Source: Planctomycetota bacterium
GTDB lineage: Bacteria; Planctomycetota; Planctomycetia; Pirellulales; Pirellulaceae
Length of the DNA: 50,964 nt
NCBI GenBank assembly: GCA_014381825.1
Contig: JACNKX010000131.1
Span: 1-50,964 of the forward strand
Direction: 5' to 3'
The position numbers were made by a program, and so were the translations under genes. The notes beneath the pieces were generated by a model, which was not told the origin of the DNA, searched no databases, and saw only the letters and a list, made by a program, of their open reading frames with translations. Shown here one piece after another: positions 27,151-35,790 of this stretch; the stretch's first letter is position 1; every line of letters begins with the position of its first letter.

Positions 27151-28248
27151 ATGACTCGAACTGAATCGAGAAGACAGTTCATTAACAAGGGGCTTGTTAC
27201 GTCAGCCGGTCTTTTGTGGACATCTGAGATTGACGTCACCAAGGCGATGGCCGCAGAGCAAGCAGAACGTGGTAACAATGTGCAAATCACAATCGAGGAC
27301 GAGAAGAAAGTGTATTCGACGCCGGACGGACGCACGCTTAGATACAATGCCTTTACGAACATGGAGTTCTGGCACGGCAAATACTACATTGCTTTTCGCC
27401 AAGGCGTGAAGCATTCCCCATCGGAATGCAGGTTGGTACTGATAGAATCGACCGACCTTGAGAATTGGACAGAGCGGGTTGTGCTGAATCGCCCGTCGAT
27501 CGATGACCGCGACCCCAAGTTGCTATCTACGCCAGACCGGTTGTTTCTGTACACGGTTCCCTACCCGCGGGATTCCGAGGTTATGTCTACTCAGGATGGA
27601 GTCCGCTGGACAGACCCAGTGGACGCATACCGGGGCAGCGGCGGCGATCAGTTCTGGAAACCGAAGTTCTATAACGGCTCGTACTATGTCGCCAGCGACT
27701 ACAACAACGACCGAGTGGACCTGCTGAAATCAACGGACGGTCTGAGCTGGCGGCATACCGGAACGATCCTCGAAGGCACGAAATACAAGCCCACCGAGAT
27801 CGCCATTGTTTTCCTCGAGGACGGCAGGTGTCTGGCCTTGTTGCGGATGAACAACATTGGCCCCAGTGGCACGCTTCCTGGGTTTGCGATCTCAAGTCCG
27901 CCGTACACCTCGTGGGATCTTACGTTGGGTAAGGCGGTTCGATTCTCCGGCCATGCCGTCGAGCGTTTTGGTGACACGATCCTGGTGGCCTCCCGGGCGG
28001 AACTAGGCACAGGTCCGGGTCGCTGGGACATACCGGGGGAACGGGCAAGCCAACGTACGGTTCTGTACACTTTCAACCTGGAGACCATGCGTCTGGAGTT
28101 TCAGGCCCTGCTGCCGTCGGAGCACTATCGCGACAGTTCCTATGTCGGCCTTGTGAAGACTGGCGAGAGCAGTGCCCTTATGTCCTGGCACGACGGCAAT
28201 GTCCGTAGTGAGAGCAACATCTGGCTGGCCCGTATAAGAATTGGATAA
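27151..28248 (+). CDS. Tat-exported sialidase-like propeller protein
   Basis: The N-terminus RTESRRQFINKGLVTSAGLL is a twin-arginine signal with AGGA upstream of the ATG. The 365-residue body is a compact six-bladed-type propeller: YYIAFRQGVKHSPSECRLVL, LIESTDLENWTERVV, MSTQDGVRWTDPV, LLKSTDGLSWRHTG and a late YVGLVKTGESSALMSWHDGN. The repeated S-T-D-G-x-x-W motifs are Asp-box-like. Planctomycete homologues are annotated as exo-alpha-sialidases without proof of activity. The stop TAA overlaps the first possible start of the next gene by one base. Confidence 0.75.
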   Translation: MTRTESRRQFINKGLVTSAGLLWTSEIDVTKAMAAEQAERGNNVQITIEDEKKVYSTPDGRTLRYNAFTNMEFWHGKYYIAFRQGVKHSPSECRLVLIESTDLENWTERVVLNRPSIDDRDPKLLSTPDRLFLYTVPYPRDSEVMSTQDGVRWTDPVDAYRGSGGDQFWKPKFYNGSYYVASDYNNDRVDLLKSTDGLSWRHTGTILEGTKYKPTEIAIVFLEDGRCLALLRMNNIGPSGTLPGFAISSPPYTSWDLTLGKAVRFSGHAVERFGDTILVASRAELGTGPGRWDIPGERASQRTVLYTFNLETMRLEFQALLPSEHYRDSSYVGLVKTGESSALMSWHDGNVRSESNIWLARIRIG

Positions 28249-29516
28249 TGCGTACGATGGGCCCTCTCCCCTTCGAGTCTCAAGAGCGAAAGGCGGCCTG
28301 CCTGAGTGGTAGTTATTCAATGATAAGACAGCGCGAAATGACTCGCTGCGGCCAAGCGATCGCTCTCGCCGTTTGCATAGTAACGACGCTGTTTGTCGCG
28401 ACGCTTCGTGCCGACGATGATCACATCCGATACACGATCGCCTTTCGGGCCGAGAACCCGTGGCCAGTTGGCGTGCTGGGTATGATCGATCCAGATGGAT
28501 CGCGTCAAAAGTTCCTGGACTTCAAGCGGCCGAAACAGAAGGGCTGGCAATGGGGATCGCGTCTGCCGGATGGCCGCGTGATTCTGACCAGCCTTGAAGC
28601 GGCCGATGTGGCTGAGATTCGCGCGGGCAAGGTCGTCAGCCATTCGTGGCTTTACAGTTTTGCATCCGGGAAGCTGACGAAGCTGCTTGAGCGCGATCCG
28701 CTCTCGAAGAATATCTACGTTCAGACTGTGCTGCCTGGCGAACGGCGTTTGCTGGCGCTGGTGTTTCTCGACGGCGAGCAGCGGCTTTACGAAATGGACC
28801 TGGATGGCGGAAACCCGGTTGCGCTGACGAAGCCGGGCGAAGGTTTCTGCTATGGTGTCTCGCTCAGCCCGGACGGGAAAAGGGTTGCGATGCACGTCAC
28901 CGGCGGCGGCGAGAGCCCATTCAATCCCGGGCACTACTCGATCAACGTCATCGATCTGGCGACACGCGGGCGGTCGCTGGTCAGTGGAGCGAAGGGACAT
29001 CTCTACTTCGGTCCACAATGGTCTCCCGACGGCAAGTGGCTCGCATTCCTGGACTGCCATGCGGACATTGATCCCAGGCACTTTTCAGCAGATCTGTGCA
29101 TTGCTCGCCCGGACGGTTCTGAACATCGTGTCGTGACGAGCGGTCGTCGTCACTGGTTTGGCACGGGCTACGGTTCTAACGTGACTAGCTGGTCTCCCGA
29201 CGGCAAGACCATCACTTACTGCCGTTTGCTGCCCGGTTCGACCACGTCAGGCAAAGGCGGCACACAGATCTGCCTTCTCAATCCGTTCACTGGTGATGTG
29301 ACTGAGCTGAATGAACCGGTCGACGGCGACTGGCACTGCCGACTCGCATGGTCCCCCGATGGCCGACAGCTCGCCTTTGTAAAATCCGGCACCCGAGGTC
29401 GTGAGCTCTGGTTGATGGATGCGGACGGAAGGAACGCAAAGCTCTTGACCAGAGGCTTGAAGGACCAAGGCGCCGACCACCCGGCTTGGTTGCCAAGCGC
29501 GAGCGATCGAGATTGA
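28248..29516 (+). CDS. Secreted TolB-like PD40 propeller protein
   Basis: PD40/WD40-like repeats of the TolB type are clear: VSLSPDGKRVAMHV, PQWSPDGKWLAFLD, TSWSPDGKTITYCR and LAWSPDGRQLAFVK. Such propellers bind proteins or carry dipeptidyl-peptidase-like folds; no hydrolase domain is attached here. The first ATG (28248) overlaps the upstream stop, but the signal peptide (CGQAIALAVCIVTTLFVATL) starts about 30 codons later, so ATG 28320 or 28338 may be the true start. It is probably periplasmic. Confidence 0.78.
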   Translation: MRTMGPLPFESQERKAACLSGSYSMIRQREMTRCGQAIALAVCIVTTLFVATLRADDDHIRYTIAFRAENPWPVGVLGMIDPDGSRQKFLDFKRPKQKGWQWGSRLPDGRVILTSLEAADVAEIRAGKVVSHSWLYSFASGKLTKLLERDPLSKNIYVQTVLPGERRLLALVFLDGEQRLYEMDLDGGNPVALTKPGEGFCYGVSLSPDGKRVAMHVTGGGESPFNPGHYSINVIDLATRGRSLVSGAKGHLYFGPQWSPDGKWLAFLDCHADIDPRHFSADLCIARPDGSEHRVVTSGRRHWFGTGYGSNVTSWSPDGKTITYCRLLPGSTTSGKGGTQICLLNPFTGDVTELNEPVDGDWHCRLAWSPDGRQLAFVKSGTRGRELWLMDADGRNAKLLTRGLKDQGADHPAWLPSASDRD

Positions 29517-29592
29517 GACTTTCCTTTGCCAATCGCCGTCAGTTTAGAATCACCGACAGTTCACACTCACTATTGGGTAGATTGGCCATGCT

Positions 29593-31194
29593 ATGAATCC
29601 TGATCCTATCTCAGCACGGCGTATTTGCCTGACAGTCGCGAGTCTGGTGGTGGTCTCAACGCTTGTTGAGCGGCCGGGCGCGTGCGATGAACGTGAGTCG
29701 GTCGATGCTCCGCTCGACGTGGGTTCGCGCCTGGAACTCGCGGTCGATCCGCGATGGATTGATTCGATCGACGGAGCGAGGTTGGATCAAAAGACGCCTG
29801 TGCCACGTGAAGTTGTCATGCAAGGGCTTGGCGAGTTCGGCTATTTGTCGGTGCTGAAGGATGGCGATCTGTACCGGATGTATCATCGGACGGTCCGTCC
29901 CGGCAACGATCCCGATGGTCATGAATTCTTCTGTTACCTCGAAAGTCGCGATGGAGTCCGCTGGTCGAAACCGAATCTTGACCTGTTTACCATCCCGGGT
30001 CTGGATGCGCGGAATGCCATCACAGAAGAGAACATGGTGGAGCCGGGTGATGATGATCCCGATCATACTCCGTGCATCTCTCACAACCTTCGGCCATTCC
30101 TTGATTCGCGTCCGGATGTGCCGGAATCGGAACGCTTTAAGGCACTTGGAGGCGGCTTCAACTCTTATGGTCCCAAGGCCGGCTTCTGGGGCCTCGTCAG
30201 TGGCGATGGTATTCACTGGCGCAAGTTACGAAAGGAGTGGGTGATCGACCGATCCAACTGGCCGACTGGAACAGATTCCACGCCAGCATGCGCCTTCTGG
30301 TCGGAATCCGAGCAGAAGTATGTCGCTTACATCCGAATCCGAGTCGACCCTGAGAATCCGGCCCGTGGGAAGGTCCAGGGGCTCCGCTGGATTGGACGTC
30401 TGACATCGGCTGACTTCATCAACTGGTCGGAAGTTACACCGATGAAGCCGTTGAAACCTGATCCCGATCCGGGCCAAGTCGCGGGGCGGCGCATGCACTA
30501 TTACACCAATGAGACGCAGCCTTACTTCCGGAACCGCGACCTGTTGATCGCGACGCCGACCAGGTACTTTGAAGGAACCGTTTTCTCGAAAGAGCAGTTG
30601 GCGAAGATGTCGCCTGAGATGCGAAAACATCAGGAAGAAGCCAGTGTCGGCTATACGGATTCCGTTCTCATGACGACGCGACCTGGCGAGCTGTCGTACC
30701 GTCAGCCGTTTGCCGAGGCGTTCCTGCGACCTGGCCCCGACATTCGCAACTGGAGCAATCGGTCCACTTACGCGCACGTGCGATTCGTGCCGACGAGCGA
30801 AAGCGAGATGTCGTTCTGGGCCAAACACGGACGCGGTTCTTATGCTCACGTGCGCCGTTATACGCTCCGGATCGACGGCTTCGCGTCCGTACGCGCACCA
30901 CTCGCCGGCGGGAGTGTCACAACAAGGCCATTGACGTTCACGGGCGAGCGACTTGTCATCAACTACTCGACTTCCGGTGCCGGGAGCGTGCGTGTTGAGA
31001 TTCAGGATGAGTCAGGTGCGCCGATTCCTGGCTTCTCCCTAGCCGAATCGGTTCGCCAGGTTGGTGATGCCATTGAACAGACCGTACGTTGGAAGTCCGG
31101 CAGCGATGTCGGCAGGTTAAGCGGCCGGACGATTCGTTTGCGGTTCGTACTGCACGACGTGGACCTCTACTCATTTCGCTTCGCGAAGAACTGA
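29593..31194 (+). CDS. Secreted five-bladed propeller glycosidase-like protein
   Basis: A signal peptide (ICLTVASLVVVSTLVE) leads into a propeller with DGDLYRMYHRTVRPGNDPDG, YLESRDGVRWSKPNLDL, YGPKAGFWGLVSGDGIHWRK and a YVAYIRIRVDPENP blade. The C-terminal module from VTTRPLTFTGERLVINYST to LYSFRFAKN is nearly the same in layout as that of the protein at 5260-6768. Full length, no defects seen. It is the last gene of the catabolic region before the mobile element. Confidence 0.78.
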   Translation: MNPDPISARRICLTVASLVVVSTLVERPGACDERESVDAPLDVGSRLELAVDPRWIDSIDGARLDQKTPVPREVVMQGLGEFGYLSVLKDGDLYRMYHRTVRPGNDPDGHEFFCYLESRDGVRWSKPNLDLFTIPGLDARNAITEENMVEPGDDDPDHTPCISHNLRPFLDSRPDVPESERFKALGGGFNSYGPKAGFWGLVSGDGIHWRKLRKEWVIDRSNWPTGTDSTPACAFWSESEQKYVAYIRIRVDPENPARGKVQGLRWIGRLTSADFINWSEVTPMKPLKPDPDPGQVAGRRMHYYTNETQPYFRNRDLLIATPTRYFEGTVFSKEQLAKMSPEMRKHQEEASVGYTDSVLMTTRPGELSYRQPFAEAFLRPGPDIRNWSNRSTYAHVRFVPTSESEMSFWAKHGRGSYAHVRRYTLRIDGFASVRAPLAGGSVTTRPLTFTGERLVINYSTSGAGSVRVEIQDESGAPIPGFSLAESVRQVGDAIEQTVRWKSGSDVGRLSGRTIRLRFVLHDVDLYSFRFAKN

Positions 31195-32111
31195 GCAATG
31201 TGGGTTGCACGAAGACTCACAAACCCGACCAATGGTCTCCGCAGGTGATGGGTGACCTTGCAGTCAAGGCGGTGGGATAGTCGGGAGACGCCCGGCAACA
31301 AGGAATTGACAGGAGCGTGGAGGCAACCGTGGATCATCGTTCAGCAGGCGGCAACGCTGTCTTGAAACACGGTCTTTCGCACTTGCTTGGAATTCAACGT
31401 TTCGACTGCGCCGTTTTGTGTTGGTGGCCCCGGAGCAATGAACCCGTGGCTTAGCAGCGACACTCCGGACATGCGGTTGTTGCGTGGTGCACTGCGAAGC
31501 AAACGCCGCGAGATGCGAGCCTTGCAGCCAGGTGACTTGCCTCTGGTCACCGCCAACTTCTCCGCCGCAGTTCGCGCGATCCCAGTTGGAGGCGATCCCG
31601 GGCAACCAAGCCGTTACGTGGAATCATTTTCCGGATTCACCTGGATCAACGATGCCACGATCACCGGTTTTCTGGACCTGATGCTGACCAGCCGGCGTGC
31701 CGTCTGACGAACTGCAGGAGTTGACCGAGCTGGACGTCATCGTCGAGCTACACAGCACCAGCGGCGTCGAGCAAGGCGCCAAGGCGTGTGCCACATTCGA
31801 CAGTTTGAGCATTCGGGCACGATGAAGAGGCAGCAGGTTCAGACGCGTCGCAACCCCACTGCATCTGATTCGGCCTTTATGAGGACTGCCGTCGCTACGA
31901 CTGGCCACCGATTCCTAAATAACTGGGAAAAGGACGTCAGAATACGATGGTGGTCCTGGGATAGCTCTCAGAGGGACCTTTTCTGGGGCTGAATTCGCAT
32001 CATTCGGCGCGATCCACGGTTTCGGCGCGAGGTACTCAGCGTGCGCGCACGTCTGTGTTCTCGAAGTCGGCTAGCCGTTCCGAGTCAATTTCATCCGCGA
32101 AAGGGGAACAC
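31195..32111. other. About 0.9 kb without a credible gene
   Basis: Short frames on both strands (for example plus 31387-31707 and minus 31264-31605) lack ribosome-binding sites and recognisable motifs. One plus-strand frame ends at 31707, and a second frame shifted by two bases continues to about 31822 with protein-like composition (DELQELTELDVIVELHSTSG), so a frameshifted relic is possible. Just upstream of the ku gene a 10-bp direct repeat (TTCGGCGCGA) occurs at 32003-32012 and 32021-32030. No copy of the repeats found at the right end of the window is present. Confidence 0.5.
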
Positions 32112-32948
32112 GTGAAAAAACGAGTCAAGGACGCGGAAGTCACCGCGAGACGTTGTGATCGACTACGCCCAGGCCGAGCGAGCTGGTGTGGTCAGCTGCA
32201 GTTGGATGGGTTGATGGTTCCCGTCAAGGCGTTTCCTGCTGTCCAGAGTTCTGCGGGCACGCAACTGTGCCAAGTACATGCTGGATGTGGACGCAGAGTT
32301 GAGCAGCCCAAGCGTTGTCCGAAGCACGGAGTGCTCGAACCGCACGAGGTCGGCAAGGCGTTTGCGTACTCGGCCGACGAGATGGTTGAACTCAGCGCAT
32401 CCGACCTACAGAGTATCGGTCCGGTGGACGACAAGAAGATCGTTCTTGGGCAATTCATCAGCGCGACGTCACTCGATCTGACCTTGCTCGCCGGCCGGAG
32501 TTTGCAACTTGCGCCAAGCCACGCGGTTGCAGGCCCACTGTACGCAACGATTGTCGCCGCACTAACCAAAACGACCAAGTGGGGAATCGGGACAGTCGTC
32601 TTTTCGGGAAAAAGGAACCTGATTCTTGTCCGGCCGGAGTCGTCGCGCCTCGTGCTGCACACGCTACATAGTCCGCGCTTGCTCTTCGCGCCGGTTGACA
32701 GCGTGAACACGGCCGACAGTGTATCTCACCCAACCGTTAAGCGCATCTGCAAGACAATCGAGCACAACTCGGGACCAATCAACTGGGACGACTTTGAAGA
32801 CGACGCAGGAGGCCGGCTAGTTGAACTGATCAATGCTCGCGCAAGTCGCTTCACTCCCGCCAAGGAGCCGTCGAAATGTCCAGGACAAAGAAAGTCACCG
32901 AGCCGTCCCCGGCGCCGCGCAACATCGAAAACTGCGAAGGCCGCATGA
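32112..32948 (+). CDS. ku: Ku-like DNA-end-binding protein
   Basis: The 278-residue product follows the bacterial Ku pattern from end to end: RASWCGQLQLDGLMVPVKAF (the usual start of the Ku core), a cysteine/histidine-rich turn CQVHAGCGRRVEQPKRCPKH, AFAYSADEMVELSASDLQSI, KKIVLGQFISATSLDLTLLA, GTVVFSGKRNLILVRPESSR and a LVLHTLHSPRLL strand. It ends in a lysine/arginine-rich tail (KSPSRPRRRATSKTAK) as many bacterial Ku proteins do. Ku dimers ring double-stranded DNA ends and recruit ligase LigD in non-homologous end joining; no LigD is in this window. GTG 32112 is preferred over ATG 32055 because AAGGGGA lies just upstream. The end overlaps tnsA by 73 nt, so Ku is made together with the transposase and probably protects or bridges element or donor ends, comparable to Mu Gam (inference). 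Confidence 0.83.
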   Translation: MKKRVKDAEVTARRCDRLRPGRASWCGQLQLDGLMVPVKAFPAVQSSAGTQLCQVHAGCGRRVEQPKRCPKHGVLEPHEVGKAFAYSADEMVELSASDLQSIGPVDDKKIVLGQFISATSLDLTLLAGRSLQLAPSHAVAGPLYATIVAALTKTTKWGIGTVVFSGKRNLILVRPESSRLVLHTLHSPRLLFAPVDSVNTADSVSHPTVKRICKTIEHNSGPINWDDFEDDAGGRLVELINARASRFTPAKEPSKCPGQRKSPSRPRRRATSKTAKAA

Positions 32949-33754
32949 AGTGGCAAGCAGAGATTGGCGAACCGGTGGAGTCACTCCCCGCCCCGAGCAC
33001 CTATCGCCTCCGTCGCCGTACGCCTGGCTCTTTTGTACTAGTTTCCTGTCCGCAGATCGGGAGGGCGCTCAAGTGCCAGGGGCAGTTGGAAGCGGCAACG
33101 GCTGTGATTCTTGCCGGTTGCCCCGAAGTGCAGTCCGTGCGCGAACAGCCCGCGAAGATCTGGTACTCGTGGCACGAGAACGCTGACGAACTCAACGTGC
33201 AGATTCTGGATGCTCCGCAGCAGATAGCGCGGGGGCGAAACGCAACACGGCACGTTAGCTACGTCGTTCCGGACTTCCTGGTGAGACTAACGAATCGGCG
33301 GGTACATTTGATCGAAGTCAAACCGTCGCGACGGCTGGAAGATCCGATTGTGCAGCGAAAACTCTGCGCATCGCGCACATATGCCGACGACCAGGGTTGG
33401 TCGTTCCACGTACTCACCGAAGAGCACTTGGTTGGCGGCTCATTGGTTCGCAACCTTCGGCTGTTGGCTCGTTACCGTCACTTGCAGGCAGAAGCGCAGG
33501 AGTTAGCCGCGCTGGAGTCGCGTGTCCCACCCCAGGGACGAACGCTGATGGACTTGTGTGATGGCGAGACTTCTGGCGCTCAGGTGCGCGTTCACCTGTT
33601 TCATCTGCTTGCGATGCACAGGCTCAGCTTTGACCCCCGTTCAAGGCCACTCGATAAAGCGACAAAGATCTTTCCTGGAGGTGTTATCACATGGAACCCG
33701 TTCGACTCGGTGTGGGCACCGAATGGTTGCTCGACGGGCGGACTTTCCGTGTAG
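32876..33754 (+). CDS. tnsA: TnsA-like PDDEXK transposon endonuclease
   Basis: TnsA cuts the 5-prime strands at the transposon ends while TnsB cuts the 3-prime strands, giving cut-and-paste movement. The core is visible as GQLEAATAVILA (E72), a beta-strand QPAKIWYSW, SYVVPDFLVRLTNRRVHLIE with D133 and EVK at 147-149, the PD-(D/E)xK triad. The length of 292 residues is close to that of Tn7 TnsA. The start ATG 32876 has AAGGAG eight bases upstream; ATG 32945, which overlaps the ku stop as ATGA, would give a 269-residue protein and is also plausible. The end overlaps tnsB by 64 nt. All catalytic residues are present, so donor excision is expected rather than replicative cointegrate formation. 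Confidence 0.85.
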   Translation: MSRTKKVTEPSPAPRNIENCEGRMKWQAEIGEPVESLPAPSTYRLRRRTPGSFVLVSCPQIGRALKCQGQLEAATAVILAGCPEVQSVREQPAKIWYSWHENADELNVQILDAPQQIARGRNATRHVSYVVPDFLVRLTNRRVHLIEVKPSRRLEDPIVQRKLCASRTYADDQGWSFHVLTEEHLVGGSLVRNLRLLARYRHLQAEAQELAALESRVPPQGRTLMDLCDGETSGAQVRVHLFHLLAMHRLSFDPRSRPLDKATKIFPGGVITWNPFDSVWAPNGCSTGGLSV

Positions 33755-35739
33755 TCCGCCAAATCTCTAACGAGGTGTTCGTCGCCGAAGACATCAAGTT
33801 TCGCGTTCCGAGAGAGTTCACAAAATCGGAGATTCTCACGTCGTACGCCGAAGGTAAGTTGTCGTTTTCGGTTGTCGCCCCCGCCAGTGATGAAGCGTCG
33901 CTTAGTGCACCTGTCTCGGTCGTCCATGATCTGACGGAAGAGCAGCAGGCGGTCCTACAGAACCGTTGGATCGCGATCGCGCCGCTGGCGGACTTAGATC
34001 GGCAACCCACCCAGGACGAGTTCCGAGAACGATCGGATCAGCTGACGGCTGGCGGAATGCGGATCTCACCGCGCACCTTGCGACGTTGGTGGCGCGCCTG
34101 GCATCAGGCGGGCAAGAATCGGCTGGCGTTGCTCCCTCGAACGGCTCGTAGTGGTGCCCGGGGAAAGCAGCGATCTCACAGCTGGCTGGAGAGGTATCCG
34201 CGTTTGAAGCAGCTCGTCGACGACGCGATTCAGAACGTCTATCTGACCAAGGCTCGCAGACCCGTCTCTGCCGTAACTCGCCGCGTGCTGGAAGACTTGC
34301 AACGACTTAACGCCCGGATGCCTGCGGCTCAGGCGTTGCCCATACCTAAGGAAGCGACTCTAAGCCGAGCCATCGCGCGACGAATTGCGCAACTCGATCC
34401 GTGGGAAGTGGATCGCCAGCGCTGGGGCCGGCAGATCGCCGATCGGCGGCACGCGCCGACCACACCTCAGCGACTTGCTCGACGAATTCTCGAAAGAGTT
34501 GAAGTGGACCATACGCCTCTCAAGATTGTTGTTGGCACAGAAGCCGGGCCGATCGGACAACCGACCTTGACGGTCCTGATCGACTACTACAGCCGCATGA
34601 TCACGGGCTTTTGCCTCAGTTTCGAGCCACCATCATACGCTGTGCTGATGGAGGCGCTCCGGCACGGCATCCTGCCGAAGACATACGTCGGTGATCACTA
34701 TCCCAGAATCAATGGGAACTGGCCTTGCTATGGCGTACCCGAAAAGCTTGTCTGTGACCGTGGCGCGGATCTCACCAGCAAAGACTTGGAACACGCGGCG
34801 TTTCAGTTGGGGATTGAGCTCGACTTCAACCCACCTCGCACGCCGAACTTCAAAGGGGCGGTCGAAGCGTTCTTTGGTGGTTTGAATGATCAATTGTCGG
34901 CATCGCTCCCCGGTCGCACCTTTCGTAGCTGGGAACGCCGAGCGGACTACGATCCGGACGACGGACCACTGATGAGCTACGACGCGCTGCTGGAGATCAT
35001 CCATATCCACTTAGTTGATGTCTATGCTGCGAGTAAGCACCCAACAGCGACCCAGACGCGGCTCGCGATGTGGCAAAACGGCGCCGATGAGTTCCCACCC
35101 TCCCTGCCGGCATCTCCAGACGAACTCGTCGTTCTGCTGTCCAAGCGGGTCGAGCGCACTCTGTTGGCTCGTGGGATTGAACTCGGTGGCATGTTTTATA
35201 CGAGTGACGAACTGATGGCCTTGCGATCCGAACTGGTCGCCAACAACGTGCATACCAACCGCTTCCAGGTTTGCTACAACCCATGGAATCTAGGCGAGGC
35301 GTGGGTGCTAAATCCCTTAACTCACGGCTATATCAAGGCCACCGCCGTCGACACGGCGATGAAGGGAATGACGCAGTATCAGTGGAACGTCTTGAAACGT
35401 GCGGTGCGCGAGAAGTTCGACGAACCAGACTATCTGATGAATCTGGCAGCCGGTCGGAACGCGATTCGGGAGGTTGCCGAGCAGGCGATGAAAACACCGT
35501 CTCGCAAGCGTCGAGTCCGTGCAGCAAGGTTTCTGCAGGATCCGCCAGGCGAACGGAACAGCATGAGCGAGCTCGATCCAGTTGCTTCGTCTCTGATCGC
35601 TGACAATGACAGCGCAACACCGGCAGTGCCCGCTCCGCCCGAAACTACTGGCGACGAGCCGGGCGATGAAACGGCGGCTGACATCGACCCTGACGAACTT
35701 GATGTCGATGACTGGGACATCGCTGCACCCAACACGTAG
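33691..35739 (+). CDS. tnsB: TnsB-like DDE transposase (Mu/Tn7 type)
   Basis: The 682-residue protein carries an N-terminal DNA-binding part with helix-turn-helix segments (ISPRTLRRWWRAWHQAGKNR at about 125-144) and an RNase H-fold catalytic core: D273 in VEVDHTPLKIV, D356 in KLVCDRGADL and E392 in NFKGAVEAFFG, giving the 35-residue D-E spacing of the DD35E group. The C-terminus is acidic and flexible (GDEPGDETAADIDPDELDVD followed by DWDI), which matches the TnsC-contacting tail of other TnsB proteins. A GGAGGT site precedes ATG 33691 inside tnsA. It should bind the terminal repeats and join 3-prime ends to target DNA. Confidence 0.92.
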   Translation: MEPVRLGVGTEWLLDGRTFRVVRQISNEVFVAEDIKFRVPREFTKSEILTSYAEGKLSFSVVAPASDEASLSAPVSVVHDLTEEQQAVLQNRWIAIAPLADLDRQPTQDEFRERSDQLTAGGMRISPRTLRRWWRAWHQAGKNRLALLPRTARSGARGKQRSHSWLERYPRLKQLVDDAIQNVYLTKARRPVSAVTRRVLEDLQRLNARMPAAQALPIPKEATLSRAIARRIAQLDPWEVDRQRWGRQIADRRHAPTTPQRLARRILERVEVDHTPLKIVVGTEAGPIGQPTLTVLIDYYSRMITGFCLSFEPPSYAVLMEALRHGILPKTYVGDHYPRINGNWPCYGVPEKLVCDRGADLTSKDLEHAAFQLGIELDFNPPRTPNFKGAVEAFFGGLNDQLSASLPGRTFRSWERRADYDPDDGPLMSYDALLEIIHIHLVDVYAASKHPTATQTRLAMWQNGADEFPPSLPASPDELVVLLSKRVERTLLARGIELGGMFYTSDELMALRSELVANNVHTNRFQVCYNPWNLGEAWVLNPLTHGYIKATAVDTAMKGMTQYQWNVLKRAVREKFDEPDYLMNLAAGRNAIREVAEQAMKTPSRKRRVRAARFLQDPPGERNSMSELDPVASSLIADNDSATPAVPAPPETTGDEPGDETAADIDPDELDVDDWDIAAPNT

Positions 35740-35790
35740 GCCTCGGTACGTGCGGCCTGTCATTCCTTTTGAGTTTGAAGGAGGCCTCTT

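Noticed and set aside
31264-31908. Short ORFs on both strands as a decayed transposase
   Set aside because: One minus-strand frame contains a QNGAVE-like run reminiscent of IS3-type transposases, but no catalytic context and no neighbouring motif support it.
32112-32948. Reading Ku as evidence for a full NHEJ operon
   Set aside because: No ligase, primase or nuclease (LigD) gene is present in the window, so only the Ku call is kept.
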